Source of the DNA: Streptomyces sp. SID8374
Lineage (GTDB): Bacteria; Actinomycetota; Actinomycetes; Streptomycetales; Streptomycetaceae
Reading direction: 5' to 3'
Assembly: GCF_009865135.1 (NCBI RefSeq)
Contig: NZ_WWGH01000001.1
Location: 3,038,001-3,102,000 of the forward strand
DNA: 64,000 bases
Shown here: in pieces, positions 54,847 through 63,371 of the stretch
How positions within the stretch are numbered: the first letter of the stretch is position 1
Layout of the letters: every line of letters begins with the position of its first letter
Program-made: the position numbers and the translations under genes
Notes under the pieces: generated by a model
The model's database searches: none
What the model was told of the DNA's origin: nothing
Seen by the model: the letters and a program-made list of their open reading frames with translations, nothing else

Positions 54847-55695
54847 TCACCTCAACCGGTCGACGTACCGATCGGTCCCCGGCACGGTCGGGATGAACGG
54901 CGCGACCAGCTCCACCCGCCCCAGTCCCGCCTCCGCGACCGCCGCGTCCAGCCCCGTGAACCGTTCCTCCCAGCAGGTACGGGGGTCCTCCTGGAGGAAC
55001 CACAGCAGCGTCAGCCGGGTCTCCACCCCCTCGACCTGCTTCACGTAGTCCATCCGGTCACCGGGCAGAGGCGTCGGCCGGAAGACGGTCACCATGGCCG
55101 CCGGCGACCCGCTCAGCCGCTTCGGCAGATGCCGGGACCTCAGCCACTCCAGCAACTCGGCCCGCCGCTCGGACCCTTCGGCGTCGACGACCTGGAGGAC
55201 GAGGCCCGCGTAGGGGTGGTCGAGGGCGTGGAAGTCCCGGGGCCCGGCGGCCCCGTCTCGGTAGACGGTGGCCTCGTGGTCCTGGAAGGCCGTGAAGACG
55301 TGGGTACGGGCCTGGTGGACGCGGCCGTCCCGGTTGAGCCGCTTGTTGATGGCGACGGTCCACTTCATGTGCTCGTCGTAGCGGCCCTCGGTCACCCAGT
55401 ACGTCGACAGGTAGCATCCGGCGCCGACGGGTTGCGCGACGGCCGACTCCCGCGGATAGCGCAGCTCCTGGAGGTCCTTGGTGGCCACCCAGCGCCGCCC
55501 GGCGAACATCCACGGCATGGCCATGGCGCCCGCGTAGTAGTGGTCGTCCTCGTACCAGCGGTTGTACGCGTACTCATGGCCCGGATGCGGCTCCACCATG
55601 GTGATCAGCGCATGCCCGGGGTGCACCCCGTACGGTCCCACCGCCGCCAGCTCGGCATAGCCCGCGCCCCGCGTTCCCTCGCCCTCGTCCGCCAT
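54847..55695 (-). CDS. Conserved EthD-like protein of unknown function (282 aa)
   Basis: ATG at 55695, AAGGG upstream. PGHEYAYNRWYEDDHYYAG (about 32-50) has the short W-Y-x-x-x-H pattern of the ferredoxin-like, EthD-type fold; a second, weaker copy lies in the C-terminal half (LTLLWFLQEDPRTCWEERF). It is divergent from a short-chain dehydrogenase gene, a pairing frequent in catabolic clusters. Catalysis uncertain. Confidence 0.65.
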   Translation of the reverse strand: MADEGEGTRGAGYAELAAVGPYGVHPGHALITMVEPHPGHEYAYNRWYEDDHYYAGAMAMPWMFAGRRWVATKDLQELRYPRESAVAQPVGAGCYLSTYWVTEGRYDEHMKWTVAINKRLNRDGRVHQARTHVFTAFQDHEATVYRDGAAGPRDFHALDHPYAGLVLQVVDAEGSERRAELLEWLRSRHLPKRLSGSPAAMVTVFRPTPLPGDRMDYVKQVEGVETRLTLLWFLQEDPRTCWEERFTGLDAAVAEAGLGRVELVAPFIPTVPGTDRYVDRLR

Positions 55696-55738
55696 CTCCC
55701 GCACCCTTCCCCTTCCATCGGCCCCTGCGGGCACCTAC

Positions 55739-55755
55739 TCTGACGCTCCGTCAGA
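55739..55755. promoter_or_regulatory. Operator palindrome in a divergent promoter
   Basis: TCTGACG-CTC-CGTCAGA is a perfect 7-bp inverted repeat, the TGACG-N3-CGTCA form used by TetR-family repressors. It lies between 54847-55695 and 55784-56566 and probably controls both. No tetR gene is adjacent. Confidence 0.6.
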
Positions 55756-55783
55756 AAAACTTCCAGGGCCGGGAGGCGCCGGG

Positions 55784-56566
55784 ATGCTGCTCGCGGGAAA
55801 GACCGTCATCGTGTCGGGCGTCGGCGCGGGGCTCGGCCACCGGGTCGCGGAGACCGTCGTACGGGACGGAGGGCGCGCGGTGCTCGGGGCACGTACCGCG
55901 GCCAACCTGGCGAAGAGCGCGGCGGAGATCGACCCGGAGGGCCGGCACACCGCCCACCTGCCGACCGACATCACCGACGAGGCTCAGTGCGAGGCGCTGG
56001 CCGCGCTGGCGGTCGAACGGTTCGGCGGGATCGACGCGGTGGTCCATGTCGCCGCCTGGGACAGCTACTTCGGCGGACTCCAGGACGCGGACTTCACCAC
56101 CTGGCAGTCGGTCCTCGATGTGAACCTGCTGGGCACGCTGCGGATGACCCGGGCCTGCCTGCCCGCCCTCAAGGAGCGCGGCGGCTCGGTGGTGGTCATC
56201 GGCACCCAGTCGGCGGTGGCCGCGCCCTCCCAGGTGTGGCAGGCGGCGTACGCGGCGTCGAAGGGGGCGCTGACCTCGGCGATGTACTCCCTGGCAAGGG
56301 AGCTGGGCCCGCACCGCATCCGGGTCAACACCGTGCTGCCGGGGTGGATGTGGGGGCCGCCGGTGCAGGCGTACGTCCGGTTCACCGCACACACCGAAGG
56401 CGTACCGGAGTCCGAGGTGCTGGCCCGGCTCACCGAGCGGATGGCCCTGCCGGAGCTGGCCACGGACGGGGATGTGGCGGAGGCCGTCGCCTTCCTGGCC
56501 TCCGACCGGGCCCGGGCGATCACCGGCCAGTCCCTGCTGGTCAACGCGGGCGAGCTGATGCGCTGA
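55784..56566 (+). CDS. Short-chain dehydrogenase/reductase
   Basis: 260 residues. VSGVGAGLGHRVA is the TGxxxGxG cofactor motif, D-I-T (PTDITDE) and HVAAW replaces NNAG, Ser in VVVIGTQSAV and YAASKG gives the catalytic Tyr and Lys. NTVLPGWMWGPP follows. It reduces or oxidises an alcohol with NAD(P). Substrate unknown; divergent from the EthD-like gene. Confidence 0.9.
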   Translation: MLLAGKTVIVSGVGAGLGHRVAETVVRDGGRAVLGARTAANLAKSAAEIDPEGRHTAHLPTDITDEAQCEALAALAVERFGGIDAVVHVAAWDSYFGGLQDADFTTWQSVLDVNLLGTLRMTRACLPALKERGGSVVVIGTQSAVAAPSQVWQAAYAASKGALTSAMYSLARELGPHRIRVNTVLPGWMWGPPVQAYVRFTAHTEGVPESEVLARLTERMALPELATDGDVAEAVAFLASDRARAITGQSLLVNAGELMR

Positions 56567-56593
56567 GAGCCCCTGCGCCTGAGAGGGATCGGC

Positions 56594-57712
56594 TTACGCC
56601 CCGCGCGGGTAGCGGGCCAGCCACCCCGGGGCGGCGGCGGTCGGGCTGTGCAGGGCCGGGCCCTGGGTCATCTCCATCGCGAAGTCGTCGGCCAGTTCGA
56701 GGAGGGTGGGGCGCCCCTCCAGCTCCGCGAGCCAGGCCGGGGGCAGCGCGGTCTCGCCGTGCAGCGCCCCGAGCAGCGCCCCGCAGACGGACCCGGTGGC
56801 GCGGGAGGGCCCGCCGTGGTTCACGGCGAGCCGCAGCCCGTGCCGTACGTCCTCGCTGACCAGCGCGCAGTACACGCCGACGGCGAGCACCTCCTCGGCG
56901 GCGTCGCCCGCGCCCAGCGCCTCGATGAGCGCCGGGCCCGGGATGCCCTGCCGCACGGACCCGAGGGCCTGTTGCAGGGCCTCGGTCACCGGTTCGTGGC
57001 CGGGGCGCTCCCCGAGCAGCGCCATCGCATGCTGTACGGAACCGTCCAGGGTCTCCCCGCGCGCCAGCCCGTGCACGAGTACGGCGAAGGCTCCGGCGCC
57101 GAGTTGGGCGGCGGGGTGCCCGTGGGTCTGGGCCGCGCACTCGACGGCCAGCTGGAGCACGAGCTGCGGCTCCCACCCCACGAGCAGCCCGAACGGCGCG
57201 GACCGGGTCAGCGCGCCGGCGTCCCGGGCGGTGGGGTTCTTGGGGCGTTCCAGGGTGCCCATGACGGTGTCGCCGAAGCCGCCCAGGCACTCGCGGGTGG
57301 GCCCGCGGCGGGCGTAGAGCCACTCCTCGGCGGCCAGCCACCCGTTGTCCTTGCGCCGCTCGTCGGGCCCCCAGTCGTGCTGGGTGGCGGCCCAGCGCAG
57401 GTGGGCCCGGTGCACGTCGGTCGGCGGGTGCCAGGCGCCGGTGTCGCGGCGGACCTGGGCGCGGATCAGCCCGTCGACGGTGAAGAGGGTGAGCTGGGTG
57501 AGGGCGGTGACGGCTCCGCGTCTGCCGTGCGCGGGAACGTAGTCGGTGACCCCTTCGGCGCCATGCGCCTCCCGGATCTCCTCCAGCGCGAGCCCGCTGA
57601 CCCCGGCGCCGAGCGCGTCCCCGACGGCCCCGCCGAGCAGCGCCCCGCGGACCCGGCTGCGGAAGTCCTGCTGCTCGGCCCGTCCCCAGACCGCCGCCAT
57701 ACCTGTGCTCAC
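56594..57712 (-). CDS. ADP-ribosylglycohydrolase-family protein
   Basis: 372 residues. RVRGALLGGAVGDALGAGV is the N-terminal signature; LTQLTLFTVDGLIRA and GSVCGALLGALHG with NHGGPSRATGS near the end give the ligand-binding loops. The family removes ADP-ribose from proteins or related molecules using Mg. GTG at 57712. In this copy the D-D metal pair of the classical enzyme is partly replaced (GDA, NHGG), so activity is unproven. Confidence 0.85.
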   Translation of the reverse strand: MSTGMAAVWGRAEQQDFRSRVRGALLGGAVGDALGAGVSGLALEEIREAHGAEGVTDYVPAHGRRGAVTALTQLTLFTVDGLIRAQVRRDTGAWHPPTDVHRAHLRWAATQHDWGPDERRKDNGWLAAEEWLYARRGPTRECLGGFGDTVMGTLERPKNPTARDAGALTRSAPFGLLVGWEPQLVLQLAVECAAQTHGHPAAQLGAGAFAVLVHGLARGETLDGSVQHAMALLGERPGHEPVTEALQQALGSVRQGIPGPALIEALGAGDAAEEVLAVGVYCALVSEDVRHGLRLAVNHGGPSRATGSVCGALLGALHGETALPPAWLAELEGRPTLLELADDFAMEMTQGPALHSPTAAAPGWLARYPRGA

Positions 57713-58071
57713 CTCGCCCCCTCCCCGTCACCGCATGCGTCTGCGCGGCCCTCTGCGGGCGACCGCGCAAGCACTGTAATCGAACGGGGACGGGCAGTAG
57801 AGGGGGCGGAGATCCGGCGGCAGCCGACCGTGTCGAGGACATCGAGGACATGGAAGACATCGAGGGCGTCGGCATCGACGGCCGAGCCCAAGCCCACGCC
57901 TCGGCGTACGCGGCGCACGCCTCCCCATGCGAAGCGCACGCCTCCCTATGCGAAGACGGCCTGCCAGGAACGCGGATGAACCGCCGCGCTCGCGGCAAGC
58001 CTCTCCGATGCGACGGAAGATCCGATCAACCGCCCTGGCGATTTCACCCACATGACCAAGGGGAGTGACCT
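57713..58071. other. Gene-free stretch with short repeats
   Basis: No gene stands out. It has repeated GACATCGAGGACATGGAAGACATCGAGG (57838-57868) and two copies of ATGCGAAG(C/A)GC-like text (57927-57958). The promoter of 58072 is somewhere at its right end; AAGGGGAG at 58059-58066 is its ribosome binding site. Confidence 0.5.
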
Positions 58072-58803
58072 ATGACGTCGGTTGAAGAGTGGCTGAAGAT
58101 CGCGACCCCCCTCAGCGAGCGGTGGGTGCACATCGCCCGGCACGTTTCCGGGAGTCTCGGAGAAACCCTCCACCCGACCTACCTGCTCCTGCGGGGAATC
58201 GACGAGATCGAGGACGAGCCCAGGCTCTCGCCCACCGAAAAGGTGACCCTTCTGGCGGCCGTCGGAGACTCCCTGCTGGAACAGGAACGCCGGGCGATCG
58301 AGGCTCCGCTGATCGGCAAGGAGAACTGCCTGCCAGAGGTGAGCCTGCGCATCGGCGAGTGGGCCACCGCATTACCGGCCGGCATCGGTCCGCGCGTCAT
58401 CGACGCCTCGTCCCATCTCGCCCACTCGATGTCACGCTGGGCGCGGCGCGAGTGGGCTGTGGAGACAAAGGAGGACCTCGGGAGATATTCGTACGAGGTG
58501 GCAGGGTCACTGATGATGCTGTACGGAGATATCTGGTCATGGCACGGATTCCCCAGAATCCCTTACCCCTACGAGGTCGCTCTCGGCCGGTACATCAGCA
58601 TCAAGGACATCATCGTCGACCGGGACGAAGACCTTGCCGCGGGGCGCGATCTGTGGCCGGCCGGGTGGAGCAGGAGCGAGATGATGGACTACGCCCACTC
58701 CTTCCACTCGCCGGCACAACGCTGTCGTGATCACTACCCGCAGGGGACGGCTCCGCGACCGTTCTACGACATCGTGTTCGAGAAGGCCGAACTACAGGTC
58801 TGA
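58072..58803 (+). CDS. Squalene/phytoene synthase-like protein
   Basis: 243 residues. LLLRGIDEIEDEPRL corresponds to the first Asp-rich motif of head-to-head prenyl synthases (D-x-x-E-D), SYEVAGSLMMLYGDIW to their helix F, and IKDIIVDRDEDLAAGRDLWP to the second motif (NxxxDxxED...GRxxxP). The chain is shorter than typical squalene synthase and both motifs are altered. It may be a diverged terpene enzyme; no other terpene gene is near. ATG at 58072. Confidence 0.65.
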   Translation: MTSVEEWLKIATPLSERWVHIARHVSGSLGETLHPTYLLLRGIDEIEDEPRLSPTEKVTLLAAVGDSLLEQERRAIEAPLIGKENCLPEVSLRIGEWATALPAGIGPRVIDASSHLAHSMSRWARREWAVETKEDLGRYSYEVAGSLMMLYGDIWSWHGFPRIPYPYEVALGRYISIKDIIVDRDEDLAAGRDLWPAGWSRSEMMDYAHSFHSPAQRCRDHYPQGTAPRPFYDIVFEKAELQV

Positions 58804-58855
58804 GAAGCGAGGGCCGGAGGCGGCGAGAGCCGGACAGAGGCACAGGCCCCGCCCG

Positions 58856-59199
58856 TCAGCGGACCTCGGTATCCGGCAGCCGCTGCCCCCGGCTGTGCGC
58901 GATGAGCAGCACGTCCCGCAAGGACAGCACGGCCTGCGTGAGCGCGAACCGTACGGCGGCCTTCCCGGCCGCCTCGTCCGCCAGCACCTCCTGCGCTCCC
59001 TCCAGCACGACGTTCCCGCACTCGATCTGCTCCTCCTCCGTCCTGTCGGCGAGGCGGGAGATCCGGCTGTTGGGGTTGCTGGTGCTCAGATGGCAGGGCT
59101 TGCCTTCGGGGGACCTCCAGGGGAGGAGGCGGAGCTGCGAGGCCGAGTCGGTCGAGGAGCAGGTCGTAGCGCGACTCGGCCGACAGCAGCTGCTCTACC
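58856..59199 (-). pseudogene. Frameshifted conserved Streptomyces gene
   Basis: The minus strand from 59199 reads VEQLLSAESRYDLLLDRLGL in one frame; at about 59118-59126, a C-rich run, the sense moves by +1 to WRSPEGKPCHLSTSNPNS and continues to ALTQAVLSLRDVLLIAHSRG and a stop at 58856. Both parts belong to one widespread hypothetical family. No start codon is found upstream of the first part. A decayed copy is the simplest view; a sequencing slip in CCCC cannot be excluded. Confidence 0.55.
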
Positions 59200-59431
59200 G
59201 CAACCCGGCCCCATGGTGAACCCGCCGACGTAAGCCCGCGAGGGCCCGCGTCTTCGTCCGCACCGGACGGGGCGCGGGCTCTCGTGCGCGTACAGCTCGC
59301 TCGCGCCTACTCAACCGCCCCCGGGACGGCTGAGTACGGACGCTCGTGATCACGCGCCGGCCGCGAACTCGCCGACGAGCACGTGCCGTTCGGCGAGCAA
59401 CCACCTCGCTACGGCCCCCTGGCGGGCGAGT

Positions 59432-59890
59432 TCAGACGTCGAGGGCCGTCCCGTACAGGCGGGTCACCTTCAGCCGGATGACGACGCGGCGTTCGGCCAC
59501 CAGCTGCTCCAGGAACGCGCCTTCGTCCCGCGGGCCCTCCAGCTCCCGCGCCATCGCGAGCAGCTCCCGCCCGACAGCGTCCCCCGGCACCGTCGTGGCC
59601 TCGGAGACCTCCGCCTCGCCCTCGGCCACGGCGAAGGACCAGACGTCACCGCCCGGAACATGGAGGGCCGCGCGGGGATCGCGCCGGAGCTGCCGCACCT
59701 TGACGCGGTCGGCGGTGCTGGAGAACCGCACGACGCGCGCGTCGGCGTCCCAGCTGTAGACCATGGTGGTGAGGTGGGGGTGACCGCTGCTCTTGTTGGT
59801 GGCGAGGGTGCCGAACTGCTGCGCGCCCAGCAGTGCGGAGAGAGCGCCGTCGGACAGGGAACGGGGGCCGGGGCCCGGGCCTGGGGTCAT
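59432..59890 (-). CDS. Pyridoxamine 5'-phosphate oxidase-like / F420-dependent FDOR protein
   Basis: 152 residues. LLGAQQFGTLATNKSSGHPHL and TMVYSWDADARVVRFSSTADRVKVRQLRRDPRAALHV are the split-barrel core that binds FMN or F420. Streptomyces members commonly use F420, and fbiC for F420 biosynthesis lies 3.5 kb away. Substrate unknown. ATG at 59890. The 210 nt to the left of it (59220-59431) show no gene. Confidence 0.82.
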   Translation of the reverse strand: MTPGPGPGPRSLSDGALSALLGAQQFGTLATNKSSGHPHLTTMVYSWDADARVVRFSSTADRVKVRQLRRDPRAALHVPGGDVWSFAVAEGEAEVSEATTVPGDAVGRELLAMARELEGPRDEGAFLEQLVAERRVVIRLKVTRLYGTALDV

Positions 59891-59990
59891 GACGTACTCA
59901 ACTCACCTGCCCCGCACCGCATTCCGCCGCTCGGCGCTACGCCCCCCCGGAGGCGGGAGACCGGAGGGGCGCAGCTGCCGGCCGGGGGCC

Positions 59991-60866
59991 TCAGGCCCAG
60001 GGGTCGAAGGGGATGCCGCCCGGCTTGGAGTTGTTGAGGAGGTTGCGGAAGCGGTCGTCCTTGTCGGTGACCTTGATGGTGGCGGAGCCGAAGTCGGCGT
60101 TCATGAGCTTGTCGCGCAGGGCGGTGGTGGGGAAGCCGTTCCAGTCGACGATCGGGGGGTAGCGCCAGTTGCCGTAGTGGTTCTCGGGCGGCTCGTCGTT
60201 GTTGTTGGCGAGGCGGAAGAAGTGCGTGCTGGGGCCGTCCTTGTGGTAGACGACCTTGGGGTGCGAGCCGTCGAACCGCACCTGGGAGCGGGGGTAGGTC
60301 TTGACCGTGCTGTGCTGGGTGGTGGAGACGTAATCCACCTGGTTCGCGGCCTGGTTGACCCAGGAGACGACATGCTCGAAGTCGTGGCGGTGCCCGCCGA
60401 GGCCGCTGCCGTGGACGGCCTGGTCCTTCTCGAAGTAGCTCGCGTAGACGATGGCGCACCAGCCGTTGTTGCACTTGGAGCGGGCGTACGTCTGGGAGTT
60501 GTCCAGGTCCCACTTGTCCCGGCAGCTCCCGTTGATGGCACCGGTGGCCTTGAGCCCGGGAGCGAGGGTGCCGTCAGGACCGATGGCGGGCGTGGCGTAG
60601 CAACCGTCACCGTCGTAGTCGAAGGCGGGCGAGAAGCTCTGCTCGTACCCTCCGGCGTTCTGCGGCAGGTGCTGCGGCGGGTCGGCGTGGGCGGCGGACG
60701 CGGTGCCGAGCACGAGGAGTCCGGCGGCGGCGAGGACGGCGGCGGTGCGGGTGGCGTGGCGGTTGCGTACGGGAAGAGGGGCGCCCGGGGCGGCGGGCGT
60801 CCCACTGAGGGTTTTGAGGGGCTTGCGCACTTTGCGGGCGAATACCGGTAGCGGGGCGGTTCGCAT
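59991..60866 (-). CDS. Secreted NPP1-family (necrosis-inducing-like) protein
   Basis: 291 residues. Start at ATG 60866 with GAGAAG upstream. A long basic N region leads to a signal peptide (TAAVLAAAGLLVLGTASAAHA). GHRHDFEHVVSWV is the conserved heptapeptide of NLP toxins, in which His, Asp and Glu bind metal; C-R-D-K and CNNGWC supply disulphides. In plant pathogens these proteins attack sphingolipid GIPC; actinobacterial copies are of unclear use. Confidence 0.88.
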   Translation of the reverse strand: MRTAPLPVFARKVRKPLKTLSGTPAAPGAPLPVRNRHATRTAAVLAAAGLLVLGTASAAHADPPQHLPQNAGGYEQSFSPAFDYDGDGCYATPAIGPDGTLAPGLKATGAINGSCRDKWDLDNSQTYARSKCNNGWCAIVYASYFEKDQAVHGSGLGGHRHDFEHVVSWVNQAANQVDYVSTTQHSTVKTYPRSQVRFDGSHPKVVYHKDGPSTHFFRLANNNDEPPENHYGNWRYPPIVDWNGFPTTALRDKLMNADFGSATIKVTDKDDRFRNLLNNSKPGGIPFDPWA

Positions 60867-61086
60867 GTCTTCTCGCTCCTGACTCAGCGGCACGTGACGG
60901 GGCAGGGGTGACTCCAGCAAGAGTTGCCCGGTACATGACAGAGAGAAACGGAAGGTGCCCTCTCAGCTCCCCGCCCGGCACATGCCCGCCACCCGTTCAG
61001 CAAACGGTCAAAGAGCGAAGATGACGTGGCGTAAGAGGCAGCCTCACAGCGGAAGAACAATCGGCGTACGGCTTCACGGAGGACCT

Positions 61087-62773
61087 GTGGCTCGGGACGA
61101 GTGGGAGCAGGCGAAGACCAGGGCGCAGCAGGATGCGTCCATGCAGCTGAACCAGCTCGCACCCGAACGCAGCGGCGGGAGCGGCGGTAGCGGAGACCTG
61201 GTCGTCCACAACGACGTCCTGGGAGCGCTGGGCAACCTGGCGTACAGCCTGCGGCAGCACTTCTCGACCGCTTCCGCTCATCGCCCTGGGCAAGCTGGAC
61301 CCCAGCAAGATCACCAACCAGCAGCTGGAGCGCTTCGACGCCCTGCTGAAGGCCCACCCGAACGACCCCGTCTTCGCCGAACGCGTGGCCCTTGGCCTCG
61401 GCCCCGAAGGAACCCTGAAGTTCTTCGCCGGAGCCGCGGACCTGGACAGCTGGGAGAACCGCGACGGCGTGGCCGCGGGCACGCGGGAGGACCGCGGGAA
61501 GCGCATGGAGCTGCTCGGCACGCTGGAGAAGCAGCTGGGCACCACGCTGGCCACCGCCCCGCGCTCCGACAGCGAGGGCATGGAGGCGTGGAAGGAGCGG
61601 GCCGTCGCACTCGGCGGCGAGGACGTCGGCAACGGCAAGGGCACCAGCCAGACCCGCGTCTACGGGTTCCAGGCGATGAGCAACCTCATGCGCCACGGCA
61701 CGTACGAAAGTGACTTCCTCAACGACTACGGCAACGCACTCGTCAAGTTCGAGAAGGAGAACACCGGGGACGTCAGGAACAACGACGCCGGTACGGACCC
61801 GATGACCGGGTTCATGAAGGCGCTGGCCCACAACCCCGACGCGGCGACGGAGTTCTTCAGCTCGACCGACCCGCAGGACAACGCCCAGCATGTTCTGAAG
61901 GACCGCAAGCCCTTCAACGACGTGGTGCCCGACTCCATGGGATACGGGAAGTCGGCGAGCGACTACAAGGGTCCGAACGCGAGTTACGAGGCGACCGGCG
62001 ACGCGCTGGTCGCGGCGGCGACCGGGGTCGACCCGGACGACAGGTCCGCGCGGCCCGTCGAGCACACCGGACAGCACCGGCAGGTGCTCGACAGCTCGCT
62101 CAAGTACCTCGCGCAGCGGGGCGACGGCTTCCCTGCGGAGATGCGGGACGACATGGCGATCGTCCTGACGAACCACGGGGACGTGGTGCACCACTCCGCC
62201 AGTGCGCTGGCCGATGACCCCAAGGACGCGAGACTGCTGGACCGGGACCAGCTGCTGGAGGTCTCGAAGCAGATCTCCCGCGACCAGAACGCCTACGGCA
62301 TGCTCAACGAGGGTCTGAACCAGGAAATCGTGAGGGACATCCGCGAAAACAACGCGGACGACCCGAAGGAGACCCTGCTGCGTGCGGGCGGCACCGTCGG
62401 GTTCCTCGAACAGGCACGGTACCAAGCCCTGGTGACCGACAAGGACGACCCCACGTGGGATGCGAAGTGGATGTACCACGGATTCGGCAGCATCGTGAAC
62501 TTCGTGCCGGGGGTCGGTGACATCGCGCAGCGTGGCGTCGACGCGGTGACCTACGAGTGGCAGCAGCAGGAACAGAAACGGATCGACACGATCCAACAGC
62601 AGGAGAACGAAAAGACCTTCGTCGGCAGGGAGCGGCAGCTGCAAGCGATCGCTGACACCTGGATCAAGGCCAATCCCGACCACGGCAGCAGCCGGTTCGT
62701 CATCACCGGCGAGATCAACGGTGCAGCCTACGATGCGAACAGTCGGGTCAAGGGCCTCAAGGGAGGAGGGTGA
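61087..62773 (+). pseudogene. ESX-like surface protein gene joined out of frame by an internal deletion
   Basis: GTG at 61087 behind GGAGGA begins MARDEWEQAKTRAQQDASMQ then LNQLAPERSGGSGGSGDLVV, the start of a Streptomyces family with an ESX/WXG-like N terminus. At about 61278 the frame is lost; from there another frame reads PLPLIALGKLDPSKITNQQL and continues unbroken to TGA at 62773 (ANSRVKGLKGGG). The region that should join the two (a helical segment of about 100 residues in relatives) is missing. The C-terminal part alone could restart at GTG 61385. Confidence 0.65.
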
Positions 62774-63318
62774 TGCGAACCACGCGGAAGGACCTCACCA
62801 TGCCCGCGCGCGGTGCCGCGCTGCTCGCGGCGGTCGCGGTCGGGGCGGCAGGGTGCAGCTCCCAGAAGACGTTCGAGGTCTCAGAGCTGTGCGGGAGGAA
62901 AGTGGACTCCGCCCTCGTCGCCCCGTTCCTTCCGGAAGGCGAGACACTGAAGGTCGACGACGGTATCTCCGCTCCGGAGCAACCGCGCTGCCAGGTGTAC
63001 GTGGACGGCAAGCTCTCCCTCTACGTGCGGGGCAACGTGGAGGAACCCGACTTCGACCTGCTGAAGGCCACGGAGCGGAGTATGCGGCGGCTGGGCAACC
63101 CTGCACCAGCCGACGGCATCGGTGACGGCGCCACCGTCGCGGACCACGGAGCGATGGCCGTGCAGGCGTGCACGTACAAGGGAGAGAAGAGCCAGTACAT
63201 TCTGGAAATCGACGGGGTGGACAACCCGAAGGACATCGCCGACCGCCGTGAGGCCCTCGCAAAGCTCCTGCGAGCCCACCTGCCCGTCATCATGGCGGCA
63301 GAGGGCTGCCACCCGTAG
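62773..63318 (+). CDS. Lipoprotein (181 aa)
   Basis: ATG at 62773 overlaps the stop of the preceding gene (TGATG) and has GGAGGAGG upstream. A basic start, hydrophobic LLAAVAVGAAG and lipobox GAAGC (Cys 28) mark a lipoprotein; two further Cys pairs (LCGRK, RCQVY, ACTYK, GCHP) may form disulphides. It is the usual partner gene of the ESX-like protein. Unknown ligand. Confidence 0.75.
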   Translation: MRTTRKDLTMPARGAALLAAVAVGAAGCSSQKTFEVSELCGRKVDSALVAPFLPEGETLKVDDGISAPEQPRCQVYVDGKLSLYVRGNVEEPDFDLLKATERSMRRLGNPAPADGIGDGATVADHGAMAVQACTYKGEKSQYILEIDGVDNPKDIADRREALAKLLRAHLPVIMAAEGCHP

Positions 63319-63371
63319 TGGGGGCAGGGGGACGGCTCCGGCCCGCGCCCGCCCTCCCCTCCCCCCACCCC

